The translations under genes and the position numbers were made by a program. Shown piece by piece: positions 11,501 to 24,632 of a stretch of DNA of 64,000 bases (positions are counted from its first letter, which is position 1; the number at the start of each line of letters is the position of its first letter). Location of the stretch: the NCBI GenBank assembly GCA_013397845.1, contig VZTG01007792.1, positions 434,111 to 498,110 on the forward strand, given 5' to 3'. The notes under the pieces were generated by a model. The model saw only the letters and a list, made by a program, of their open reading frames with translations. It made no database searches and had not been told where the DNA came from. The DNA is from Melanocharis versteri (Eukaryota > Chordata > Aves > Passeriformes > Melanocharitidae).

Positions 11501-13441
11501 AGATTAAGGACCTGGGGGTGTTTTCACTAGTAAAGAGATTTACAAAAACTATTGGCCAACCACAAAGTAATTCCTTTTCAACTCCACCAAAACCTGTATT
11601 CCTATAAATATACAGACAAAACAATGCATGGAATCCTCATTTTGATTTCTACATTATTTTATTGACTTAGTTTAATAACATCCCAGGTCTAATTAAAACA
11701 CAGTGTTTGAAAAAACTAATTGTTACAGAAAAGTGTTTTTATATAGCTAGATTAGTAATAACTAATGATAGATGAATTCAATTTACATAAATTTCAGCCA
11801 AGAGAATATTTAGGCTCATACCACAGAGGATTGCTCTGAGTTGGGTAGTTAATATCATTATCTCCTCCCCTCGTTTAAGCAGTTAGGTTTACAATAATTG
11901 TGGAACGTAAGAAGTGATTTCAGTTTTTCCTCTTAATGGGGTTTTAATATAATCTGATAGCATTTTACTGATGCAGAGTGGTCGGTTATCACAAGGTTGC
12001 ATGCAAATGCTAGGATAGAAAGCACTGTGTCAGCTGCTTCCACATGTAGGAGAGGATACTTTTGCACCTAAAGGCTAAAGAAATTGCCTGGGATGTTAAG
12101 TATAGGTTTGCTGACATTCTTAACGTTGTATGCATTGCCATGCTTCCTAAGCATTTCCATTCTGCTACTGAAAGAAGACGACAGATACTTGCAAATGTCC
12201 AAATCACAGGGCAATAGGCAGGAGACTGCAAGACATGCTGTGCTGATGGTTGTGCCGTGGTGTTTGCCTGAGCGGTTCAGCTCCTTTGACTTTGTCCACC
12301 AGGGCATAGCCTGTCACTGAGGCTGCTCCTGCGCTGGAGCCAGGCTTGGCTGAGAGCTGCACTCAGTTTGCAGTGACAATGTAATGCCACGTGCGTGGGA
12401 GATGGGCAGCCAGAACACTATGTCCTCACAAAATGCTCTGCACTGCTAGACTAGACCAGTCTTGTCTAATCTTTCCACCTCTCATTAATAATTTCCTTTC
12501 TGCTTGAAACCGTGGGCTGGGAAACCCATGAGAATATCCCGCTTCTGGTGTGAGTCAGTGTGGGCTGGTTCTTCGGTGCCTTGGGATTATGAACAGGGAG
12601 TGCGAAAGGAGCAGCCATCAGCTTCACCTTAAAAAAAGAACTGTAACCCAGATCTGAAGGTCTGTGGTGACAGGAGATCAAGAGGAAAAGAGAAGATTCA
12701 GGGGGTTCTGCTCTGGTGACCACTGGACTCCTGAGAAAACAGTAAATCCTTGGTTAAGACTTCCTCCAGTGCTGTCTTGGAATTAGCTTTTCTTTCTCTG
12801 TTGAAACATAATCGATGAAATAAGTCACGTTTCAGGTGCCCATTGTTCCATTAGTCTCCTTTGCCCAAACTAAGCATGTATGGGTTTGTTCTTTTATCTG
12901 ACCGTCTCTCAGAGGGGACAGAACTGGTTCATGTCATTCAAAAAGCTCAGATAATTTTTGGAGCAGCCACGTGGCTCATCAAATCAAGGCCAGTGTTTTT
13001 ATTTACATTGGCTTCCAAATGCAAGCTAAAGCTGGCAGAGAATAAAGTTAGCTTCTCACATATACACAAAGCTTGGTCGGTTAATGAAAATGTATGGAAT
13101 TCTTATCTAGTCTGCTTTAGCAGGCATAATGATTTACACAGCCTGACAGCACTAGTGCTGCAAGTAAATGCATTAGTCATAGTGTCCATTTTTCTTGCAA
13201 ATTTGTGACACAGATTTAATTATGGGAATGACCAGCAACTTACAAATCTAATTTTGGTAGGCTGAGCCAACTTTTTTATTTTAATAACAATGGATTTTTT
13301 AGCAATGATTTCATTACTATTTAAAGAAATCCAACCATGTGGAAATAACCAATTGGCTGAATTTATTTACTTTATTTTACCTTAATGGATGTTGAATGGT
13401 TTAGGTTTATTTGGGGCTTTTTTTATTATCACTTTTTTTGT

Positions 13442-13500
13442 CTTAGTTATTTCTAGTATAAATATCCTTATCTGGCTTAAGTATTTCTAGTACAAACACT
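13442..13500. repeat. Diverged 34-bp direct duplication
   Basis: CTTAGTTATTTCTAGTATAA at 13442 and CTTAAGTATTTCTAGTACAA at 13476 are 34 bp apart and share most bases, suggesting an old short tandem duplication. Confidence 0.6.
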
Positions 13501-14460
13501 GTAAATATTTTTCTAAAATCAGGCAAATGTTTGTATAGCCCTTTGTTCTCTCTTAATTGTGTCTTTGCAGTATGAAAAGGGGCAGAGCAGTCATCTGGGA
13601 TTCCCTTTTTACTGTGCTAGCTGTTTACAAGGAAATCTTGCCAGGAAGTCTGTTCACAACAGGTGCTGAATTCTGGATTCAGTCTTGTTTAATTTCGAAG
13701 TGGAGCTGCTTTATGGTGAGCCACGGCACTCTTAGGAGTGGTCTCCTCTTCCTCTGTGAGCAGTACAGAGGTGCTGCTGGTCTGTGCTCCAGATTTGATT
13801 GGGGTAGTTCTCCAAGTCCTGGGCAAGTTCTCCCTTGTAATCAGCCACTTGGGAAGGCACCTCATTCTTGAAGGATTTTTTTTGCATCAGCGGAAGGGGA
13901 TGGCAGATCTTGGCAGCAGCGAGTGTTTGAGCCAGATATTATGGACCAGGCAGGAAAAGTTTACGTTCCATGGAATTTAAATAATCTTGGGAGCCACTTA
14001 TGTTGCCTTGCTGTAACTTGTTTCATGGTTGGTGCTTGGATCTGTTGTTGTTATTTATCCTCATTTTGATTTCTGCTAGCTGCAGCTGAAATCTCAGCGT
14101 AAGCTTGGGCATCGTTGGCTCTTTCCAAGTTTGCCAAGTAACTTTTCAAAGCATGTAGGCCTTCACTCTTACTGTGTACCTAAACTTCCAGTGTAGAGCC
14201 TGCTCAGTTGAATACCTAAATTTGAGTTAGTTTGTGCTATTTTGGCACAAGCAAGGCAGAGTAACGAGGCTCACTATGAAAGAGACCCTTTAGCACAGGC
14301 TTAAAAGAAGAGCCTTGAAACACATGATTGTTTTGAGGGATTGCTAGGCATGTGCACCCATCCCAGTATTCCTTCATTGATCTTCTCTCTCCCTCCCAAA
14401 GCCAAACTGACAGAGCGGGTGTCAGATAGAATGAGATGTAGAATTTTTTACCCCAAAAAA

Positions 14461-14585
14461 NNNNNNNNNNNNNNNNNNNNNNNNNNNNNNNNNNNNNNNN
14501 NNNNNNNNNNNNNNNNNNNNNNNNNNNNNNNNNNNNNNNNNNNNNNNNNNNNNNNNNNNNNNNNNNNNNNNNNNNNNNNNNNNNN
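14461..14585. other. Assembly gap (125 Ns)
   Basis: One hundred and twenty-five Ns interrupt the intron. The left edge ends in CCCCAAAAAA and the right edge begins AAAGTAAG, so the missing sequence may be an A-rich or otherwise low-complexity run. Open frames drawn across the gap have no meaning. Confidence 0.99.
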
Positions 14586-17500
14586 AAAGTAAGCATAAAG
14601 GTGCAATACTCAAAAAGAAGTAAATGGGATCTTGCTCCCGAGGGCTTGAGAGAAATCGGGTAGAGGGATAACTGGAAATGTGAGTATTGTAACACCCACT
14701 GTGTGGTCTTGCTGATGACACAGTTGGTCTAACAAGCCAATTAAGTCAGTAGGGATTTGCAGAGCCAGCCAGCCCTGAGAACCAGTTAACAAATAACAAC
14801 ACTGCTGATGGTTGTCTTTGAAATGTTACAGGGAAGGAGGGTAGGTAACAGTAACCAAGAGGAAAGAAAATGTGCTGTCAAGGTCTCAAAAAGACTATCC
14901 TCTCGAAGGCCAGTGATTAGTCCCTGTATTTTTTTTTACAGTGGCCAGGAGGGAAATGCCTTGAAATCTACATAATAACAAAAAATGAAACCATTAGCTG
15001 TCAAATGTGTAGAAATTTTTTATGTGGGCTGTAGCTGGTCTTAGGGCTTTCTCAGTTTTCCCATTAGCTTTTGCTACTGATCATTTAATTCATCTTGCTT
15101 GGTCTTATGGGACTCAAACAGTCAGTTCTGCCAAAAAAAGTTTGTTTAAAGATAGCAATAAGTAGGCCATTAAATACATCTCTTTGTATTATCTTTGAGG
15201 CCAAAAAATAATTAACTGCTACCTTTCTAAAGATAAATATATTTGGGTATTCTGCTTTTCCCACTTCCTCATATGACAGCAGGCAGGTAGGATTTCTTTT
15301 CTTGCACCTACATTTTTTTTTGGTCAGCAACCTCATCTAGTGCCCTTGCTTGGCATGGTACCTGGTGGTGGCTTTTGAGACAGTAGGTTGAATCCTGCCC
15401 CCATCATTATCGTTTCCATGGATTAGCAGGCTTTTAGGGAAAGAGAGAGCTGGGGATAGATGTGCCAGCAGCTTTCTTGAGTTGGTAAAACAAACAGCAA
15501 AAGTGGATGTTGCTGGAGAAAAGTCAGAGGCAGAACTTGGGGTGTTTGTTGCGCTTTGGAAAGATAGTGTGAGAGTTGAAGCAGCTTCATTCTTCCAGTC
15601 CAGTTGTCATTTAGGAATTGCGAGGTAGAAGGGAGAGAAGTTTTGGGAGCCAAGACTTGGACGTTCAAAGTACCCTAAACTTTGTGATCTGGGATCTTTC
15701 TTCTGGTCACATAGTGTGGGGAAACTGGAAATTAAAGTGCCTCTGTGACTGTGGTGCAGTCATCTCTCTTGTTAATGGAGACTGAATGCTGGAAATTTAT
15801 AAAAATATCTATTTTAAGTGAAACTAATGAATTACAGTATCAAAAGAGTGCCTGTCTTTGGTAACTATCATTTGGAGAACATCTAGAGAAGGAAATATAT
15901 GTGTTTAATATTATATAATCAGGTGATTGGTTGGATTAGTATGTAAATCAAATCTGTGCTGATACAGTTTTAGCATAAAATCAGTTTGTATAAGATTACT
16001 TATGTCATAATTAGCAAGATTTGTCATTGTCCTCTGTAGTGTGAAAATATAGCATTTTTGTCAAAAGAATGTATTTGTTTTGGGCTATTTTTTTTCTGGT
16101 TTTGATTACTATGGCTTTTAGTCAGAACTTGAAAAAAAACCAAAAAAGCAAAAACCACAAATAAAAACAATTGTCCCAGGGCAGGAATTGTGTACAGATC
16201 ATAATGTTGAAAGGTCCTGGTTTTAGTTTGTGATGTTTTCTTGTCTTCTGTTTTAGAATGGTTTCTTGTTTTTTCACTCCAAAATAAAGGTAGTGAAATT
16301 AACAGAAAGAAATATCACTTGTTATAAAGTAAGATCAAGACATCTGACTTCTAGTTAAGTCACTGCACTTTGTATCATGGAACGGTGTCATATCACTTAA
16401 AAGTAGTTTTAAAAAATGTTTGCATTGAAAAACTGCTTTATTTGTTTCTGATAACTACTTGGAGAAATATATGTGTGCTTTTCTTTAAAAGGTGAAAATA
16501 TACACTACAAAACTTTGAACAGTTTATTTGTAAAGCAAGAGATTTGAAATTCTTGCAAGAATTTAGTTGTGTCTGTGGGAACCAAATGTTTGAATTTATT
16601 GGTTCTTTATGCTAGGTAGGTTGGTGCATCAAGGAGAAATTGAGAAGGGAGGCACTGTGAAAGACAGTTTGGTTTTTATTTTGCCCTCTCTGTAGTATCT
16701 TTTAATACTAGAAGAAGCATTCCTCTGCATTCCTCTAGGGCTGTGGTTGTACACAAACATGTAGTCATTTGGCCTGATTTAAGGGTAAATGTTCCCTGCA
16801 GACAGATTTGGAAATGCACAAAATATGTAATTTTCTCCCTCACTTTTAAAAAATTCATCAAAAGGAAATGAAAATGTTTTTAGAATCTGCTGTTAATGTT
16901 CTCCCCCAAAGTTTTAGCTTCCAATTGAAATGGAGCAATGCTTTTTCTTCTGTGCTGCAGCTTTTAGTCACCTGCATAAGAAAAGTGTGTGTGGGGTGAG
17001 ACGGAGTGGAAAGAAATCATCCCTTCCTTGGAAACAGGGATATTTAAGCCCCTGTCTTGTGCTTGATTAGCACTTTGAACTAGTGCTGCTGTGAGGAGTT
17101 GTTTCACCCAGCAGCTGTGTGTGTGTGCTGTAAAACATAAGCTGGTGTGCTGAGCAGTCACCTACATGGATGCATTAATCCATCAGGGTGTGTGGAGCTC
17201 TTTTTACTTCTCTGTCCATCTGTGGATTCAGTAGGTAACGAGAGTTGAGTTCTAGCATGTAGTACAAACAGAAATACCAGTGCTGCATTGTTCTATACAA
17301 ACTTTTTACCTTCAGTTGCCTCTTTGGGGGAGGAAAAATATCTTAAACACGTTAATTTATTAAGCTTTGTGATTTTTGGCCCAGAACAGGTTAAATCTTG
17401 GCCTGGATTTTTTTGCTGTGGTTCTTCTCTATCTGAATGAACAGTGCCTGTTCAAAACTCAGCAGTCCTCAGTCTCTAGGGGTGAAAACAAGAGGGATGT

Positions 17501-20500
17501 CATTATTACTCTAAGTTGAGGGGCTGGAAATCATTCCCCTTGCTGTCAGGGTGACAAATACTGTCTTAGTGGAGGTGCCAGAGGTTAGGTCAAAAGCTCT
17601 CACAAAGTCTTCAGCTCAACTAGCGAGCAAGGCATGGTTATAAAACTGGAGCTTCCTTTGGAAATTGTGTTTATTATTTATTGTTGGCTTTTTAAAAGTC
17701 AGTTTTAGGACACTATCATGACCCTTCAGTATGAGCCAGGAGTGGTTCATGAATTCTTTTTTTTTTAATAGCTGTACTTGTGTTGTTCTGGAGAGGCTCC
17801 CTTCATTATTATTTTGCCTTATCTTCTTTCCAGGTATCAAAACAATCTTCAGCTTTCATCCTTAATGGCACATATATGAAAAGACCAGTGGCTGTGGAGG
17901 AGGGAGAGAACTGTTTTAGTTTAGGATCTGTCATTATTTGGCTTCTTTTAACACTATTCTGTCAGTGGCATAGAGTTTTTGTTTTAACTTCTTGCAAAAC
18001 CAAACAATAAACAAAAATGCCAAACAAAAAAAGCTCCCCTAAACTCCAGTCCAGCAAAATCCAAACCATCTTGGAGGTAATTCCTTGAAGCTCAGGCTTT
18101 CTTGTACAGTTTATCACCTTTCTGGCATGACACATGAGCAAATGCACCTCTCAGCATCTTGTTTCCTCCACCTTCATTCTAATTCTCCGCCCACCTACTC
18201 CTGATTACTTTCCTACAATGATAAGTAAATTGTTTAGTTTTTGTTTCTACTTCCAAAAAAAAGATTGTATGACAAAATTCCTTTTCTGAATTATTTTCTG
18301 GTGGTACTTGGTCACTCCAGAGTAATTTGTTGCAAGGATGGTTGTATGACATCTTTTCCCTGGGAGCTGGTGGAAGATCAGACTAGATGAAGATCTGACT
18401 TCATTTATGAGAGACTCAGTATGCTGTACAAAGGGTGACATGTTTGAAAACTTGCCATTGTTTACTTTCCAATAAAAATAATTATTTTTTCTTGTATCTA
18501 AATTAGGTGACCATGTCAAATAGAAAATTTTGTACATTAATACATGAAGATGATTCATATTATCTTCTGTCTTTCAACCAGTGTACTGAAAGCTCATCAT
18601 GGGACACTTTCCTTGGATATCTTTAGTGGTATCTAGTGGTTAACTTGACTGAGACTGTACATGGCTGGGAACAGCTTTTTGCCTGACATAAACCCACTGG
18701 ATGAAAGCTGCATGTGGTTTCACCCCCTCTGCGAACTTTTTTCACATCATCTTGTACTGTGGTAGCTACAAGTGCCAGCATTGATGCCCACCTGAGTGGA
18801 AAAGTCATTCTAGCTTCTTCCTCCTGGTGCATTTGAGGCAAGCACTGATAGCCTGAAAATGCACACCTTGCCATGCCTCATTGCTTAATTGTGATCTACT
18901 TTATTAACCACATTTTTACTGCTATGTGGAGAGCAAACGTTAACTATATTTGAAGGAGAACTATGTTATATAGGATTAGATAACATGAGTAATGGGAAAG
19001 CCAGGGTTTTTAAAAAACTCAAATCTTTTAATAAAATGGAATGTCAAATATATGAGCATGTCTTTCAAGCAATGATCAAAAAACGTGTGAAAAGTTTCAT
19101 ATCCTTTTAAAAGTCAAATAATTATCCACCATCATAAATTTTTTTTGTTAGATGGACAGTACAAAGATGAAAGAAAATTTTATAGATAACATTGCACTTC
19201 ACAGCTGACTGAAGCAGGTGTTAGAAATGCAGATTAAGTGTACTGACTAAAGACTATATAAATTTGAAGTGAAAATGCCACTGGTCTACTTGCAGTGCCC
19301 TGCACATGTGAAGTTTCAGATAGTTAAATTATTCATTTTATTGTGTGAGATAGTGCAGCAGTTAGGGAGAAGGTCCTTGTGCATTTATGATTTTTTTCCC
19401 CTGTAATCTTTTTAATATTACGTGATGAGCAGCTGACAGAATTTGCTTCTTTGTGTGAGTTTTGCTTGGAAAGAGAATACATAATGCAGGTAGATAAATC
19501 CACAGTGTAGGTTTATTTGCCAGGTGGGTGTTTTACAGGAACATACAGTGCAAATACACAGTTGTGGGTGAATGCAGTTTCTGTAAAGGACAGAGACTGA
19601 ATGTTAGTAGTGTTGCTGTACAAATCTGCAGACACTGGGAAATCTGAATCTGGTCCTTCCACACAAAGTGACATAAGGTGTTAATTTGTAGGTCAGTCTT
19701 TTTTGGACTTCACAGGCTTTGTGTAGACGTTATGCTCCATGATGTACAGGTGTCTTATTGTGTGGGTGGTGTGGAGCATGGGAGGAAGGCGTGGGGAGAG
19801 GAGTGAGGGTATTTTCTTCCAACAGCTCAGTAACCTGCTAATAAACTGTACTAGACCGTGAATTTAATTTTGTCATGACTTATCAGGTGCCTGGAGCTAG
19901 TAATCAATCTGTAAGAGGTCTAATTCTTGGACAAATTAAAATTGGAAGTGGATTGGAAGACGGAGTCTCTTAAGGTGAGGAGCAGTACTGAGGCCCCTGC
20001 TCAGCACACAGACAGTCAGTGTTGTTCTCACTCTGGCCTGCTGTTAGGAGAGTGTGCTGGGACCCCGCAATAGCCCAGCATCTGACTAGCAGGGGAGACA
20101 GCAACAGGGACATGGTGCTGTCCTTTGTCACCTGGAAGGACTGCGAGGGAAGGAGAGCTTTTGCAGGATTTGTTTCTTAAGTAGTCCCTGGATCTGCTGG
20201 TTCTAAAAGTAGGCTGTTTTGCAAGAACTGCCTCTTTGATTTGGTTTGGTTTTGTTTTGTTTTTTTACATAGACAATACTGTTTTGTCCATCAGCTCACA
20301 GGGCACAGTATTTGTATTGGCAGCAGTTCTGCTCTGACTGGAGGAACTAGTCCATGGTTTGTAAATATTCTGTATGTGGTTGTGAAAGCTTGGTTGTAAT
20401 AAGTGAGATGGATATTCAAGAGTCTGTCCAGTGCATCCTGGGAAATAGCACACAGCTGGCAAACCAGTCTTTGGAAATTTGAAAAGACTACAAATGGTTC

Positions 20501-23500
20501 TAAGTGTTTTACATGCATCTACTTTATTTTTTTTTTCCATAAGAACAAATAAATCCCAGAGGTTGCACTGTTTTCCATAAACACATTGCTTAGTTTCTTA
20601 CTTCTGATAACTGGTGCTTAGAGACACATGCTTTTGTTCCTTCAGTGGTGATCATTGTATCTTTCCCTGTTCTGCAGAATCCAGTTCCCTACAGTGGGTA
20701 CAAAATCATATGAAGTTGTACACAGTCCCCAGAAAGGCCACTTGGTGCATTTGTAACACAGATAATGCACTACAATGAAGCATTTAATAAAATAACAGTG
20801 TCAATTTTACTGTAGCCTTAATTCATTCATAGCATTTTGGTCAGGTTTTTGTGGTCATTGACATTGAGAAACAGCTTCTATCCATCTTCCTGACTTTGCA
20901 GGCCAATTAACACAGAGCAAAAGACTACAGATTCGTTTTATAGACTGTGTAGTGTCCCCAACAAAGAACTGGTACATAAACTCATGTATAAAATATATTT
21001 ATTACTATTGCTTTCCATATTTTTAGTAGGTAGTTAAAATACAAGCTAAGAGCATCACTGTAACACAAACAGCTTGCAAAATAATAAAATGTAGATGAAG
21101 CCTAATATTTATAGAGTACTGCCTTACTGCCTAGTTTGGTCACTCAGTTAATAAAAGTATAAGTATGGTTTTGCTGCATGCTTTTTTGTTTTCCTCTTCC
21201 CCCCTCCCTTCCTAATTACAATGTGGGTTTCCCAGCAAAGCTGGCCCATCTGCCATTTTGTCTTGCAGTTTCAAAATCCATTCAGTGTGTATATGTATTC
21301 AAGTCAGAGAACTAAAATAGAATTTCATCATTGCTATCATCTCCTTTTGCTTACCCCGAAGCAGAGTTAGTGGAGGGCTGCTCCTCTCCTCATTCATGAA
21401 AGTCTGTCGAAATGGAATATGTCACTCCACAGACGTTTGGAAAAATATGAGAGTCCTACTACATCAAGCTGTGGCATAATTATTGCACCACAAATGCTTA
21501 CAAAGCACTATACTGGATCCTTTTTTACTTTTCAATCTGATTTCTCTTAACGCTTGGGATTAAAATTGTTATGGTAATTCAGACAACTGCACAGTCCAGT
21601 GCCAGCTGAACTTGTATTGAGAACATCCCAAGCCAGTGTTATCAAATAATACACAGAAAACTATAGAGTCTGTAATATATGGGAGGAGGTATAATTTGTT
21701 TTATTTGCTGTTGGTATTATTTTATAAGCTGTTAAAAACCCTCCACAGCCTCTTCCAAATAATTACTGTGCTTTCCTGTAGGAGCAGTAAAGGGCCATGG
21801 CTGATAGAAAAAACGACTACGATCTTATCAATCTGTTTCATAAAGCTGTTCAAACAGCCTGGAGTAGTGAGATGTACATTAGGACTAGTAGGTGTATGTT
21901 TTTCTGCAGGGGTGCTTGCTGTCCCTAGGCTGTCCAGTTAATGTTTTGGCAATGTACTTGGGCCATGGATTTCTTAAAACCCTGTCAGAGTAAGAAGTTT
22001 CTTTCTCTTTGGAGAACTAGCAAGGGGCTGATCCATCAGACATTAGAGCTCGGTCAAGCACTGAAATGTCCAAGCAGATTAAAAAGAGGTTTGTGACAAA
22101 GCAGGATTTTGGGACAGGAGAGCCCTGGAGAGCAGGAGGTCTAAATTAAGATGATCCACTGGATAAGCGAGAGAGGATAGGCAGATCTCTGGGGATTGTG
22201 CTGGCTTCCATGCAGAAGGAAGAACAGCAAGTTCTGGCTCGGGCTGGACCGGGTTGTCCTGAGGCAGCCCCTACCTGGGGGCTCCTGTTTCAGCAGCAGG
22301 GTGCACACACCTCAACTGTCCTGCAGATTTATTCCCTCTGCACCACTGCCACACATCCTCTGCCTATCTGTTCTTCTCGCTCCTGTGGTTTCTTCTTCTT
22401 TTTTTCATCAGAAACACAGAGGGCCTCATCCAAATAATCATTTGAGAGCCAGCACTAGCATGACTTGTTTATGCTGAGCTGGGAACATAGCTCTTCAGGG
22501 TGTTAACATCAAGTAGAAGCTGCTACGGTGAAAAACTTTTGAATTACATTTTCCAGACTGATTTTGTTTACAAATATCCCAATAGAAAAATAATTGGTTT
22601 ATGACATTACATGATAAAATTCTTGAACTGAACTCAGAGTTCAGTTTTCATGGGCAATCAGGCAATAATCTTGTAGAGGATTTGGATGCTGTTCTCTAGG
22701 TTTTACAGGGACTATCTTAAATTATGGCAAAAAGCTGATCAGCTGGACTAAGATGTTGAGGCATTCTTTGTGCCATTAAGATTCTTTCTGATCACCTATA
22801 TATTCATAGTATTTCAATGGAAATATAGAAAATTTAGCAAATTAAGGAGTTATTTTGAGGTGTTTTCCTGCACTAGCTTCCCTAGTGCCTGATCTTTGTA
22901 GGGGAAAATTTCTCCTTCTGCCACTCAAGAACTGTGGTGCACATCAGGTTGTGCATACCTGGCACAGAGGAGGTACAATGTGGGCTCATTAAAAGCATGT
23001 GGACAGAAATGTTTTTGAAGTTTTTTCTGCAAATTGTAGTCTAAGAATTAGGGCTTGGTTGTGAAAGGAAGGTTTTTCTTGTCTAATTATTTCGGAGCCT
23101 GTTTGACTGAATGTGTCCATACCTAGAGTTTAACTTTAGATTAACTACTGCAGAAATGCCTGAATTTACTCTTTATTACACAAATACCATGAGCATTTCA
23201 AAAGAATTTGTTCTTTCCATGCTTTCCACTGACATGTGCAAAAGGGGATTTTTGCTCTGCCATCCAGTCAGTAGTTGTGCACATAATTGACTGTGTGACA
23301 TACAGAGCTATTGGCTTTGCACCACTATCAATATTTGAGTCATACAGCTTTATTTCTTAGGCCATAAGCTCATACACTCCCTGTGCTGGCAGTAGCATCT
23401 TGCATAGACAACGTTACTCTCAGGAGCTGGATTCCTTTCCTCCCATCCCATTTTATAATGTGTTGAAAACACTACTGTACATGCACAAGTAATAGAGAGG

Positions 23501-24220
23501 GGTAGAAAAGAAGCCTTTCAGCGTAATTCTTACAATAACATCTTTATAGGACGTGGGAATTTTTTTTTATTAGAAATGCTCAGAGTTTTTGTTGTGTAAA
23601 TTACAGAAGAAACATTCCTGAGGTCCTTAAGAAGGAACCATTTTCCTCTGCATCATGATAAATGTAGCAATTGTGTGTGTATACTAGAATAGATCATATT
23701 GAACATCCCCTGAGCTCCGTTTGCAGACAAGTCCTATCTCCACCATGACAAAATTCCCATAAGAGTTTAAATTATTAATGCCCTGGAATCTGCGGGGTTC
23801 AGCAGATATGTTCAGCGTTATTGATGGCAAACTTTATCCCTTTATTCGTAAGACACATAATGAAATAGGGAGTCCCTCAAATAACTGCATTTCGTGTTTA
23901 GGCTAATTTTGTAGAGGCCAGTGGGCTTTGCCTTAATGTGTGTAAATACAATTTTTCTGGTTTACAGCAGATTGTGTGGTAGCTGGGAATGAGACTGATT
24001 TGGCACTAATTTATGAATCCTTGCAGCATTCTCTGTGTGCTGCACCCTGTGCGGGCAAGATGCTCTAATTACACCTACTCTGTATAATGAGAGCTTTTAA
24101 TGACAATTACTGATTGTAGTTACGGATGTTTAGGGACCATTTTTTTCTAGCTTAAGATGATGTATTGAGTTTTATAAGAGAAGACTTGTATTTTCACTTT
24201 ATGCAATATCTCTCCTTCCT

Positions 24221-24229
24221 CCCCCCCCC
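24221..24229 (+). repeat. C9 homopolymer
   Basis: Nine consecutive C follow TCTCCTTCCT and precede AG, giving an acceptor-like pyrimidine tract. No recognisable exon follows. Confidence 0.8.
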
Positions 24230-24608
24230 AGCCTTCACAACTGATAGGCTGACTGGTGAGGCTGCTAAAGTATTGCCACAGAGAATTTTTGTTCAGTTAA
24301 TTTCACTTCAGCAGCTATAATTTTTCACTCTTTTTTATTTCTGAATTCAAATAGGCACATTCACATGTTCTTTTTCATAGCAATTTAGTATTTGGAGTGA
24401 GGCTATACAAGTTGCATTTGTTTTATGTAACAAGATAAAAGTACTTCACACTGAATATTTCACTGCCATGTTAAGAAAGCCCATTTACAAAAGCTTCATT
24501 TTTCTCTTAATATACTGGTATAAATGGCATTTTAATATGAGGCTGTTGATTTTAAATAGGAGTAGGTTTTATCTTTTTTCTGGATTTGAATTAGATTAAA
24601 TTACTGTT

Positions 24609-24632
24609 CACTATTGAAATCACTATTGAAAA
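24609..24632. repeat. 12-bp tandem duplication
   Basis: CACTATTGAAAT is followed immediately by CACTATTGAAAA. A second short duplication, AGCGAGAT twice, lies at 24786-24801. Confidence 0.75.

Noticed and set aside
14237..14695. Open frames crossing 14461-14585
   Set aside because: They run through an N gap, so the reading frame is undefined.
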